Shown here piece after piece: positions 1 to 6,658 of a stretch of DNA of 12,245 nt. Positions within the stretch are counted from its first letter, which is position 1; each line of letters begins with the position of its first letter. This DNA comes from Comamonadaceae bacterium (lineage in GTDB: Bacteria > Pseudomonadota > Gammaproteobacteria > Burkholderiales > Burkholderiaceae_C): assembly GCA_947455585.1 (NCBI GenBank), contig CANGOY010000034.1, forward strand, positions 1 to 12,245, in the 5' to 3' direction. The notes below the pieces were generated by a model. That model was given only the letters and a program-made list of their open reading frames with translations, was not told the origin of the DNA and did no database searches. Both the position numbers and the translations under genes were made by a program.

Positions 1-465
1 GCGCCCCGCGCTGGGCATGTGGATGCGGTGGTAGTCCTTGGGGCTGAGGTAAATCGTGGCGAATTCGCCGTCTTGAAACTGCGCCGCCAAGGTTGCGTCG
101 CCACCCACCAGCGCTTGCGTGCTGTAGCTGTGGCCTTTGGCTTGAAACACTTGGTCGCCATCGATGTGGCCCAGCTGACTGATCGCGCCGTCCACCGGGC
201 ACACAAACGCGGCATCGGCCAAGGGGCGTGCGCCGGGCTTGAGGGCTCGGGTGAAGAAGTCGTTGAAACATTCGTACTGCGTGATGTCGGACTGGGCGGC
301 CTCATCCATATTCACTTGGTACTTGCCCACAAACCATTTGATGAGGGCGTGCGTCCATTTGCCGCAACGCGCACGTGCCACAGCGCCAGCAAACTGTGTC
401 AGCAGTTGTTTGGGCATCACATATTGGGAGAGAACAAATAAGGTATCAGACACGTCGTAGCCCAT
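1..465 (-). CDS. psd: Phosphatidylserine decarboxylase, N-terminal part (runs off the left edge)
   Basis: Reading the minus strand from 465 gives 155 open codons to the window edge, closely resembling the N-terminal half of bacterial phosphatidylserine decarboxylase, the inner-membrane enzyme that turns phosphatidylserine into phosphatidylethanolamine using a self-generated pyruvoyl group. Visible landmarks are FNDFFTR (residues 67-73), the VDGAISQLG segment with a likely catalytic Asp92, QAKGHSYS (108-115), and YLSPKDYHRIHMP (139-151) with His146 and His149. The LGST self-cleavage site that makes the pyruvoyl serine would lie beyond the edge and cannot be checked. Two starts are possible: ATG at 465, or GTG at 453, which gives VSDTLFVLSQY and matches the usual length of the family's N terminus better. 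Neither has a clear Shine-Dalgarno sequence. The gene is divergent from nodI. Identity is firm; the exact start is not. Confidence 0.93.
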   Translation of the reverse strand, partial: MGYDVSDTLFVLSQYVMPKQLLTQFAGAVARARCGKWTHALIKWFVGKYQVNMDEAAQSDITQYECFNDFFTRALKPGARPLADAAFVCPVDGAISQLGHIDGDQVFQAKGHSYSTQALVGGDATLAAQFQDGEFATIYLSPKDYHRIHMPSAGR

Positions 466-486
466 TGGTAAGTTGCCAATATTTTA
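464..486 (-). promoter_or_regulatory. Operator-like palindrome with a possible -10 box for psd
   Basis: ATTGGTAAGTTGCCAAT at 464-480 is a 17-bp near-palindrome: seven of the eight positions in each arm are complementary around the central base 472. It overlaps the ATG candidate of psd. Immediately upstream on the minus strand is TAAAAT (486-481), a 5-of-6 match to a sigma-70 -10 box, but no good -35 box lies 16-18 bp further up. The arrangement is what a repressor site over a transcription start would look like. This is inference; a chance palindrome is possible. Confidence 0.3.
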
Positions 487-559
487 GGCGCTTCACATCT
501 CGCACCGGAGCGACAGTGAGAACAGCAAGCACAGCGCATCACAGGCACAATTCAGCACC

Positions 560-1483
560 ATGAGCACCCCATTTTTTGAATGCAATCACCTCCTCAAACG
601 CTATGGTGACAACACCGTGGTGAACGACGTGTCCTTCAGCATCGCCCCCGGCGAATGTTTGGGCGTCATCGGCCCAAACGGCGCAGGCAAAACCACCACG
701 CTGCGCATATGCCTAGGCCTCGCGCAGCCCGATGGCGGCAGCATCAACGCGTTTGGCTTATCCATGCCCGATGACGCGTTAGCAATCAAAGCACGCTTAG
801 GCGTGGTGAGCCAGTTCGACACGCTCGACCCAGACTTCACCTGCGCCGAAAACCTGATGGTGTTTGGTCGCTATTTCGGAATGAAGAAAGCCGCCATTCA
901 AGCGCGCATTCCCCAGCTGCTGGAATTTGCTGCGCTCTCGCACAAAGCCAACGCCAAACCCGGAGAGTTGTCGGGCGGCATGAAGCGCCGCTTGAGCCTG
1001 GCCCGCGCCCTCATCAACAACCCAGACTTGTTGCTGCTTGACGAGCCCACCACAGGCCTAGACCCGCAAGCCCGTCACCTCATGTGGGAGCGTTTGCAAC
1101 AACTGCTACAACAAGGCAAATCGATTTTGCTGACCACGCACTTTATGGACGAAGCCGAGCGTTTGTGCAACCGTCTGTTGGTGTTGGACCACGGCAAAAA
1201 AATTGCCGAAGGCACACCGCGTGATTTGATTGCGCAGCACCTTGAACCCGACGTGGTGGAGGTGTTCGGCAACGGCGCATTAGGGTTGGTGGACAGCCCC
1301 GTCGCTGCCATGGCTCAACGTGTGGAAACCAGCGGCGAGACCGTGTTCTTCTACACCCAAGATGCCGCCCAATTGCTGCAAGCGCTCAGCGCTCACACAG
1401 GCCTGCGCACGCTGCACCGCCCAGCCAACTTGGAAGACTTATTTTTGAAAATGACCGGACGCCAAATCCGTGAGGAAGGCTAA
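560..1483 (+). CDS. nodI: ABC-2 type exporter ATP-binding protein, NodI-like
   Basis: A 307-residue ABC ATPase with all nucleotide-binding motifs intact: Walker A GPNGAGKT (residues 38-45), Q-loop Gln85, signature LSGGM (137-141), Walker B LLLLDEP (157-163), the D-loop after GLDPQAR, and switch His194 in LLTTH. The C-terminal extension ending in LEDLFLKMTGRQIREEG is typical of the DrrA/NodI group of exporter ATPases. It should power the membrane protein encoded 5 bp downstream. In rhizobia NodIJ exports lipochitooligosaccharide, but close homologues are common in non-nodulating Burkholderiales, where the substrate is unknown. The ATG at 560 has no clear Shine-Dalgarno sequence, yet it starts just before the first conserved beta strand, so the length fits the family. 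No nodulation genes are nearby. Family assignment is firm; substrate is unknown. Confidence 0.9.
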   Translation: MSTPFFECNHLLKRYGDNTVVNDVSFSIAPGECLGVIGPNGAGKTTTLRICLGLAQPDGGSINAFGLSMPDDALAIKARLGVVSQFDTLDPDFTCAENLMVFGRYFGMKKAAIQARIPQLLEFAALSHKANAKPGELSGGMKRRLSLARALINNPDLLLLDEPTTGLDPQARHLMWERLQQLLQQGKSILLTTHFMDEAERLCNRLLVLDHGKKIAEGTPRDLIAQHLEPDVVEVFGNGALGLVDSPVAAMAQRVETSGETVFFYTQDAAQLLQALSAHTGLRTLHRPANLEDLFLKMTGRQIREEG

Positions 1484-1488
1484 ACGCG

Positions 1489-2262
1489 ATGCACACCTAT
1501 TTCCGTTTCTGGCCTGTCTTCTTGCGCAACCTCTTGGTCTGGCGCAAGCTCGCTATTCCCAGCCTCGTAGCCAACATTGCTGAACCCTTGATGTGGCTGG
1601 TGGCCTTTGGCTACGGCATGGGCGCCTTGGTGGGCGAGGTGACCTTGGATGAACAAAAAGTCCCTTACATCTTGTTCTTGGCCAGCGGCTCCATCTGCAT
1701 GAGCGCCATGAACGCCGCCACGTTTGAAGCGTTGTACTCCGCCTTCTCGCGCATGCATGTGCAAAAAACATGGGACGGCATCTTGAACGCTCCCATGCGC
1801 TTGGACGATGTGCTCTTGGCCGAAATGTTGTGGGCTGCTTTCAAAGCCCTGTTCACCATCACCGCCATCTTGGGCGTGATGTTTGCGCTGGGCATCACGC
1901 ACAGCTGGAAGCTCTTGGCAGCTTGGCCCATCCTCTTGTGCGTGGGCATCACCTTCAGCTGCATCGCGCTCATCTTCAACGCGCTGGCGAAGGGTTATGA
2001 CTTCTTCACCTACTACTTCACGCTATTCCTCACACCCATGATGTTCTTGAGCGGTGTGTTCTTTCCGCGTGACCAACTGCCTGGCGTTGTGCGCGACATC
2101 TCAGAGTGGCTGCCCCTCACGCAAGCCATTGCCTTGGTACGCCCCTTATTTCTCGACCAATGGCCGACTGATGTAGCGCTGCACCTAGGCGTGTTGGCCG
2201 TATATGCGCTGGTCGCTTGGAAGATTGCTCTGCAACTGACAAAGAAACGCTTTCGAGCCTAA
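1489..2262 (+). CDS. nodJ: ABC-2 type exporter membrane protein, NodJ-like
   Basis: A 257-residue inner-membrane protein with about six hydrophobic segments (near residues 24-48, 59-79, 115-136, 143-165, 172-194 and 231-250), the layout of ABC-2 permeases. Diagnostic stretches are WDGILNAPMRLDDVLLAE (95-112), the motif LSGVFFPRDQLP (187-198) and EWLPLTQAIALVRPL (206-220), all typical of NodJ. The start is well supported: GAGGAAGG at 1472-1479, inside the end of the ATPase gene, is a strong ribosome binding site about 9 bp before the ATG, and the two genes are separated by only 5 bp, so they are surely cotranscribed. The pair would form a two-subunit exporter in which each protein acts as a dimer. 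The transported compound cannot be read from the sequence. Confidence 0.9.
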   Translation: MHTYFRFWPVFLRNLLVWRKLAIPSLVANIAEPLMWLVAFGYGMGALVGEVTLDEQKVPYILFLASGSICMSAMNAATFEALYSAFSRMHVQKTWDGILNAPMRLDDVLLAEMLWAAFKALFTITAILGVMFALGITHSWKLLAAWPILLCVGITFSCIALIFNALAKGYDFFTYYFTLFLTPMMFLSGVFFPRDQLPGVVRDISEWLPLTQAIALVRPLFLDQWPTDVALHLGVLAVYALVAWKIALQLTKKRFRA

Positions 2263-2433
2263 CTACTCGTAAGCGAGTTGGCTTGGGGCGGCTGACGATT
2301 TCTGGTACTTCAGCAAGAGGAAGCCGCCCCAAGTCAATTCGCTGGAGCGCAAGAAATTGACTCACGTCAGCCAAACGCAACCCTTACCCCGCTAATATTG
2401 ATTTTTTGATTCAACCGACAACAAGGATTCCCA
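2263..2433. repeat. Intergenic region with nested inverted repeats
   Basis: This 171-bp gap after nodJ contains several perfect inverted repeats. ACTCG/CGAGT at 2265-2269 and 2274-2278 has a 4-nt loop just after the nodJ stop. CTTGGGGCGGCT at 2282-2293 pairs with AGCCGCCCCAAG at 2322-2333 (12 bp). GTCAATT at 2333-2339 pairs with AATTGAC at 2355-2361, enclosing a small CGCT/AGCG stem. GGCTGACG at 2290-2297 pairs with CGTCAGCC at 2365-2372 (8 bp) and competes with the 12-bp stem for bases 2290-2293. There is no T-run after the 12-bp stem, so it is not a classical intrinsic terminator, though it could protect nodIJ mRNA 3' ends. TAATAT at 2393-2398 could be a -10 box for the next gene, without a good -35 at normal spacing. 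A dispersed chromosomal repeat is another possibility. Confidence 0.6.
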
Positions 2434-3282
2434 ATGAGCATTCAAACCGTAGGCATCATCGGCGCCGGCACTATGGGCAATGGCATCGCACAAGCATGTG
2501 CGGTGTCTGGCGTGAACGTGGTGATGGTCGACATCTCTGACGCAGCTGTGGCCAAAGGCCTCGCCACTGTGGCAGGTAGCTTGGACCGTTTGATCAAGAA
2601 AGAAAAAATCACTGAAGCCGACAAGGCTGCTGCTTTGTCGCGCATCAAAACAAGCACCATCTATGACGACCTCAAAAGCGCGCAGCTCGTCATCGAAGCC
2701 GCCACCGAGAACTACGACCTCAAAGTCAAAATCGTCAAACAGCTCGATGGCATGTTGGCGCCCGAAGCCATCATCGCTTCCAACACCTCGTCCATTTCCA
2801 TCACCAAATTGGCTGCCGTCACCACACGTGCCGACCGCTTCATTGGTATGCATTTTTTCAACCCCGTGCCCATGATGGCCTTGGTTGAAATCATCCGTGG
2901 CCTGCAAACGTCCGACGCCACCCACGCGGCCGTGCACGACCTGTCCACACGTTTGGGCAAGAGCCCCATCACCGTCAAGAACGCACCGGGCTTTGTAGTC
3001 AACCGCATTTTGGTGCCCATGATCAACGAAGCCTTCTTTGTGTTGGCCGAAGGTGTGGCCACTGCCGAAGACATCGACGCGGGCATGAAACTCGGTTGCA
3101 ACCAGCCTATCGGCCCCTTGGCTTTGGCCGACATGATTGGCCTTGATGTGTGCGTGGCCGTGATGGACGTTTACTTGCAAGAGTTTGGTGACAGCAAATA
3201 CCGCGCGTGCCCATTGCTCAAAGAGATGGTCGCTGCTGGCCAGCTCGGTCGCAAGACCGGCAAAGGCGTTTACACGTACTAA
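2434..3282 (+). CDS. hbd: 3-hydroxybutyryl-CoA dehydrogenase
   Basis: A 282-residue soluble enzyme of the short 3-hydroxyacyl-CoA dehydrogenase family, which interconverts 3-hydroxybutyryl-CoA and acetoacetyl-CoA with NAD(P). The N-terminal Rossmann fold shows VGIIGAGTMGNGIA (residues 6-19, dinucleotide loop GAGTMG 10-15), followed by SNTSS (116-120) and MHFFNPVP (139-146). The C-terminal domain begins with GFVVNRILVPMINEA (186-200). Likely catalytic residues by family comparison are Ser119, His140, Glu152 and Asn190, all present. Full length is normal. AAGGA at 2423-2427 is a suitable ribosome binding site 6 bp before the ATG. It is probably the first gene of a unit with the phosphoesterase and kinase that follow (22-bp gap, same strand). 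It may serve butyrate or polyhydroxybutyrate metabolism, or the last steps of aromatic degradation (PaaH-like); no other beta-oxidation gene is adjacent. Confidence 0.92.
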   Translation: MSIQTVGIIGAGTMGNGIAQACAVSGVNVVMVDISDAAVAKGLATVAGSLDRLIKKEKITEADKAAALSRIKTSTIYDDLKSAQLVIEAATENYDLKVKIVKQLDGMLAPEAIIASNTSSISITKLAAVTTRADRFIGMHFFNPVPMMALVEIIRGLQTSDATHAAVHDLSTRLGKSPITVKNAPGFVVNRILVPMINEAFFVLAEGVATAEDIDAGMKLGCNQPIGPLALADMIGLDVCVAVMDVYLQEFGDSKYRACPLLKEMVAAGQLGRKTGKGVYTY

Positions 3283-3304
3283 ACCGCAGCAGCTTTGCGT
3301 TGAC

Positions 3305-4063
3305 ATGAAATACGCCCTGCTCTCTGACATCCACAGCAACCTGCACGCGTTAGACGCGTGCTTGGCGCATGCGAAAACGCAGGGCGTTGAGCGCATCGCC
3401 ATCTTGGGCGACATGGTGAGTTACGGCGCGTTTCCGTCTGAGGTGGTGGCACGTTGCCAAGCCCTACAAGATGAAGGCGCCGTGGTGGTTCGTGGCAACC
3501 ATGAAGAGTTGGTGCAAACGCACAACATCAACACACCCAACCCATCATTGGGCAGCCAAACCGCGCACTGGACACACGACCAACTGTCACCTGCACAACG
3601 TTTTTGGCTAGAGAGCTTGCCCTTGACCGAGCGTGTGGACCAGATGTTTTTCGTCCACGCCAGCGCCGATGCGCCCGAGCGTTGGCGGTATGTAGAAGAC
3701 GAACGCATTGCAGGCCTCAGCCTCGACGCCGCATGCAGCCACCCCGATGTGAGCTATGTGTTCGGCGGCCATGTGCACCATCAGTCGCTGTACTACCGAG
3801 GCACAGGTCGCCAACTGATGGCATTCAAGCCAACCTCTGGCGTGCCTATCCCAACACCCAAACACCGCCAGTGGATTACCACCATCGGCTCAGTCGGCCA
3901 ACCGCGCGACGGCAACCCACGCGCCATGTATGCCGTGTTTGACAGCACAGCAAGCAAACTCACTTTCCACCGCGTGGCGTATGACCACCGTGCTGCTGCT
4001 CGCGCCGTGCGCGAAGCAGGCCTGCCCGAATACTTTGCCCAACGCTTGGAGACCGGCAAATGA
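3305..4063 (+). CDS. Calcineurin-like metallophosphoesterase
   Basis: Starting at the ATG at 3305, the protein has 252 residues and opens directly with the first metal motif, MKYALLSDIHSN (Asp8, His10). The remaining metal ligands follow in the right order: GDMVSYG (Asp36), RGNHE (Asn65, His66), FVHAS (His118) and FGGHVHH (His156, His158). The stretch GSVGQPRDGNPRAMY (195-209) is typical of the YfcE/MJ0936-like branch of small phosphodiesterases rather than of PPP-type protein phosphatases, which carry GDxVDRG. A longer reading from 3185 would overlap hbd by about 100 bp, and the extra residues look like out-of-frame hbd, so it was not used. No clear Shine-Dalgarno sequence precedes 3305, so translation may depend on hbd upstream. 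Its last four bases ATGA overlap the kinase start, which implies translational coupling. It could oppose the kinase, or hydrolyse a small phosphodiester; the substrate is not known. Confidence 0.88.
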   Translation: MKYALLSDIHSNLHALDACLAHAKTQGVERIAILGDMVSYGAFPSEVVARCQALQDEGAVVVRGNHEELVQTHNINTPNPSLGSQTAHWTHDQLSPAQRFWLESLPLTERVDQMFFVHASADAPERWRYVEDERIAGLSLDAACSHPDVSYVFGGHVHHQSLYYRGTGRQLMAFKPTSGVPIPTPKHRQWITTIGSVGQPRDGNPRAMYAVFDSTASKLTFHRVAYDHRAAARAVREAGLPEYFAQRLETGK

Positions 4064-5496
4064 AACGCCTAGAAGCAGGCACCGAGCTAGACGGCTTTCG
4101 TATTGGTGCTTGCTTGCATGCCGGTGGCATGGCGCACATCTACGAAGTGAGTTACGCCGACGCGCGTTCCGCACCGTTTGACATGGTGATGAAGGTACCG
4201 CGCATGACCGCAGGCGACGGCGCAGAAAACATTGTGGGCTTCGAGGTGGAGCACCAAATCTTGCAAGTGCTTCACGGCACGCATGTACCGCGCTTTGTAG
4301 CCGCAGGCGATTTGGTGAACTTGCCTTATTTGGTGATGGAACATGTGCCCGGCCTTACCTTGCAGCAAGTACTGGATTCACACACGCACAACCGCACCCG
4401 CGCAGAAGTAACGGACATCGCACATCTTGGCGCAGCCATCGCACGCGCAGCCCACAGCCTGCACCAACAAAACACCTGCCATCTCGACATCAAACCGGCC
4501 AACGTGCTGCTGCACACTGATGGCCATGCGGTGTTGCTCGACTTTGGTTTGTCGTGCCACGCGCACTACCCCGACCTGCTGGCCGAAGAGCTGCGCAAAG
4601 CCGTGGGCTCGCCCGCATGGATTGCGCCCGAGCAAGTGGTGGGTGTGCGCGGCGACCCGCGCAGCGACATTTTTGCCATCGGCGTGATGTTGTACGAATT
4701 GGCCACCGGCGAGCTGCCTTTTGGCAACCCGCAAACCCAAGGCGGCATGCGCCAACGTTTGTGGATGGACCCCACCCCACCACGCCGTTTGCGCGAAGAC
4801 TTGCCAGAGTGGTTGCAAGAAGTGGTGCTGCGCTGTCTAGAACCTGAAGCAGTGAAGCGCTACCCATCGGCTGCGCATTTGGCTTTTGACTTAGAGCACC
4901 CCGAGCAGGTGAAAGTCACCAAACGCGGCAGGCAGCTGCAAGGCACGCCGTTTTTCACGCACTTCAAACGCTGGCTCAAAGCGGCAGGCATGCATTACCA
5001 GCCAAGCCCGCTGCCCTCTCAACAAATCGACGAAGTGCCGATTCTGATGGTGGCCGTCCCGCACCACGAAGCGAGTGACGCCACCTTGTATTCGCTACGC
5101 CAAGCCGTGGCCCGCTCGTTGGGCATTCGCCCCGGCGCACGCTTGGCCGTGGTGACCGTCATTTCACCCAACCTCAGCAGCACGTCTGAACATGACAAGA
5201 GCGAGACCACCCTGCACCGCCAATACCGCACCATGCTGCAGCAATGGGCGCAGCCACTGGACCTGAGCGAACACCAAACCTCTTACCACGTGCTCGAAGC
5301 CAGCGATGTGGCCAACGCCATCGTGCGTTATGCCGAAGGTAACCACGTCAGCATGATTGTCATGGGCGCCGCCACGCACGGTCTGCAGATGCAACGCTTT
5401 GTGGCGACCATTCCTATCAAGGTGGCAATGGATGCACCGTGCACGGTTATCTTGGTGAAACAGTCACTGCCGTTCGAACATCTGAACCACAGATAA
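4060..5496 (+). CDS. Ser/Thr protein kinase fused to a universal-stress-protein domain
   Basis: A 478-residue protein with two domains and no transmembrane segment. Residues about 10-280 are a Hanks-type kinase: glycine-rich loop LHAGGMAHIYEV (19-30), Lys45 in VMKV, likely helix-C Glu64, catalytic loop HLDIKPANVLL (141-151, Asp143, Lys145, Asn148), DFG (161-163), APE (189-191), Asp203 in SDIFAIGVMLYEL, and Arg267. The catalytic loop has HLD instead of HRD, so this is a non-RD kinase. After a linker (about 281-325), residues about 326-467 resemble a universal stress protein: VPILMVAVPHH at the start and VMGAATHGLQMQRF through CTVILVK at the end. The nucleotide loop departs from the usual G-x2-G-x9-G(S/T) pattern (see findings). 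Its start overlaps the phosphoesterase stop by ATGA. It would be a cytoplasmic kinase regulated by, or acting with, its own stress domain; targets are unknown. Confidence 0.88.
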   Translation: MKRLEAGTELDGFRIGACLHAGGMAHIYEVSYADARSAPFDMVMKVPRMTAGDGAENIVGFEVEHQILQVLHGTHVPRFVAAGDLVNLPYLVMEHVPGLTLQQVLDSHTHNRTRAEVTDIAHLGAAIARAAHSLHQQNTCHLDIKPANVLLHTDGHAVLLDFGLSCHAHYPDLLAEELRKAVGSPAWIAPEQVVGVRGDPRSDIFAIGVMLYELATGELPFGNPQTQGGMRQRLWMDPTPPRRLREDLPEWLQEVVLRCLEPEAVKRYPSAAHLAFDLEHPEQVKVTKRGRQLQGTPFFTHFKRWLKAAGMHYQPSPLPSQQIDEVPILMVAVPHHEASDATLYSLRQAVARSLGIRPGARLAVVTVISPNLSSTSEHDKSETTLHRQYRTMLQQWAQPLDLSEHQTSYHVLEASDVANAIVRYAEGNHVSMIVMGAATHGLQMQRFVATIPIKVAMDAPCTVILVKQSLPFEHLNHR

Positions 5497-5512
5497 GTGA
5501 ACCGCCCATGCA

Positions 5513-5541
5513 AAAGCCACCCGAAGGTGGCTTTGTTTTTT
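5513..5541. terminator. Bidirectional intrinsic terminator between the convergent kinase and Bug genes
   Basis: AAAGCCACC (5513-5521) and GGTGGCTTT (5526-5534) form a perfect 9-bp stem with a 4-nt loop. On the plus strand it is followed by GTTTTTT, ending the hbd-phosphoesterase-kinase unit. On the minus strand the loop reads TTCG closed by a C-G pair, the very stable UUCG tetraloop, and the descending arm ends in TTTTG, so it can also stop transcripts coming from the Bug gene. A second small stem, CCGAAG/CTTCGG at 5549-5554 and 5558-5563, sits one base beyond the stop codon of the Bug gene. Confidence 0.85.
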
Positions 5542-5564
5542 GTCACACCCGAAGTGACTTCGGC

Positions 5565-6545
5565 TTAGTCAGCGTAGACGCCAGCGGCCTGAATGACAGG
5601 GCCCCACTTGGCGATTTCAGCTGCAACAAACTTCTTATGTTCAGCAGGGTCTGAGCGTTTGTCAGTGACCACCACAGCGCCCAAGGCTTGTTGCTTCTTG
5701 ATGAACTCTGGGTCTTTCAAAGCAGCTTTCAAGGCCTTGTTGATCTTGGCTGTCACGTCAGCAGGTGTGCCTTTGGGGGCATACAAACCGTGCCAGATGC
5801 TGACTTCAAACCCCTTGAGGCCAGACTCATCCAACGTTGGCAAGCTCTTCAAAGCAGGTGTGGTCAGACGCTTCAGTGACGTGACGGCAAATGCCTTGAC
5901 GGTTTTACCTTCAATTTGGCTGCTGGTGTTGGTAGTTTGGTCGCACAACAAATCAATCTGGCCACCCATCAAATCGTTCATGGCAGGCGCCGTGCCTTTG
6001 TAGGGCACGGTGGTCATGTCAATCTTCAAAGCGCTTTGGAGCAACAAGCCGCACAAGTGCGACGCTGCGCCCAAACCTGCATTGCCTAAGTTGATCTTCC
6101 CTTTGTTTTGCTCAATCCAAACCGCCAATTCTTTGTAGGTGTTGGCAGGCAACGTGGGGCGGCCAATCAAGGTCATCGGCACATCGTTGACCATGCCCAA
6201 GTATTCAAAATCTTCGAGGGTGTTGTAAGGCAGTTTGCGATACAGCGCAGGCGATGTGGCCATGCCAATGTGGTGCAAGAAGATGGTGTGCCCGTCTTGC
6301 TGGGCCTTGGCCACTTTGTTGGCAGCGATGGTGCCGCCGGCACCGGCCACGTTTTCCACCACGACGATGGCGCCCAAGGGCTTGCGCATGGATTCAGCCA
6401 AATCGCGTGCCACGCGGTCAGTGGGGCCGCCTGCCGCAAACGGCACCACGATGGTGACGGGCTTGTCTTTGACAGGGAAATCGGTGGCGTTAGCGCCGGT
6501 CAATGCAGCCAATGCCAACAGCGTCAAAGTGAATAGTTGCTTCAT
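5565..6545 (-). CDS. Bug-family (TctC-type) periplasmic solute-binding protein
   Basis: A 326-residue exported protein. The N terminus MKQLFTLTLLALAALTGANA is a typical Sec signal peptide with probable cleavage after Ala20. The mature part carries the Bug hallmarks: VTIVVPFAAGGPTDRVARDLAE (residues 30-51), VVVENVAGAGGTIAANKVAKA (61-81), and TVPYKGTAPAMNDLMGGQIDLL (179-200). Such proteins bind carboxylates (citrate, other di/tricarboxylates, aromatic acids and similar) in the periplasm, some for the tripartite tricarboxylate transporter TctAB. No TctA or TctB is next to it, so it is an orphan, as are very many Bug proteins in Burkholderiales. AGAGGAG (minus strand, 6557-6551) is a strong ribosome binding site 5 bp before the ATG. 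It follows the ligase-like gene on the same strand, but a 113-bp gap with an inverted repeat suggests a separate promoter. The ligand is unknown. Confidence 0.9.
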   Translation of the reverse strand: MKQLFTLTLLALAALTGANATDFPVKDKPVTIVVPFAAGGPTDRVARDLAESMRKPLGAIVVVENVAGAGGTIAANKVAKAQQDGHTIFLHHIGMATSPALYRKLPYNTLEDFEYLGMVNDVPMTLIGRPTLPANTYKELAVWIEQNKGKINLGNAGLGAASHLCGLLLQSALKIDMTTVPYKGTAPAMNDLMGGQIDLLCDQTTNTSSQIEGKTVKAFAVTSLKRLTTPALKSLPTLDESGLKGFEVSIWHGLYAPKGTPADVTAKINKALKAALKDPEFIKKQQALGAVVVTDKRSDPAEHKKFVAAEIAKWGPVIQAAGVYAD

Positions 6546-6558
6546 GGGTACTCCTCTA

Positions 6559-6585
6559 AATAGTGCCCCATACTAAAGCACTATT
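6559..6585 (-). promoter_or_regulatory. Operator-like inverted repeat upstream of the Bug gene
   Basis: AATAGTGC (6559-6566) and GCACTATT (6578-6585) form a perfect 8-bp inverted repeat with an 11-bp spacer, centred about 27 bp upstream of the Bug start codon and directly before its ribosome binding site. The half-site spacing, roughly two helical turns, suits a dimeric transcription factor. TAGTAT inside the spacer on the minus strand could be a weak -10 box; a convincing -35 box was not found. It could also form a leader hairpin in the mRNA. The cognate regulator is not in the window. Confidence 0.4.
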
Positions 6586-6658
6586 GACAGTTCTGACATT
6601 TCGGATTTCACGTAAGGGCTTTCCATGACCAAAATCAATAGAAATGCCTGCGCGCGGC

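Noticed and set aside
19..441. A rightward open frame of 140 codons at the left edge
   Set aside because: It is antisense to psd, whose minus-strand translation shows clear family motifs; the rightward product resembles nothing recognisable.
2384..2412. A sigma-70 promoter for hbd (TTACCC and TGATTC, or TTGACT at 2357 with TAATAT at 2393)
   Set aside because: The first pair matches the consensus poorly and the second has a spacing of about 30 bp, so neither is supported.
3185..3304. N-terminal extension of the phosphoesterase back to 3185
   Set aside because: The extra residues overlap hbd out of frame, have no phosphoesterase character, and the metal motif starts right after the ATG at 3305.
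2392..3414. A 340-codon minus-strand open frame across hbd
   Set aside because: It is a shadow of hbd, low in complexity and rich in His, Gly and Asp as antisense frames of high-GC genes tend to be; the plus strand encodes a complete dehydrogenase.
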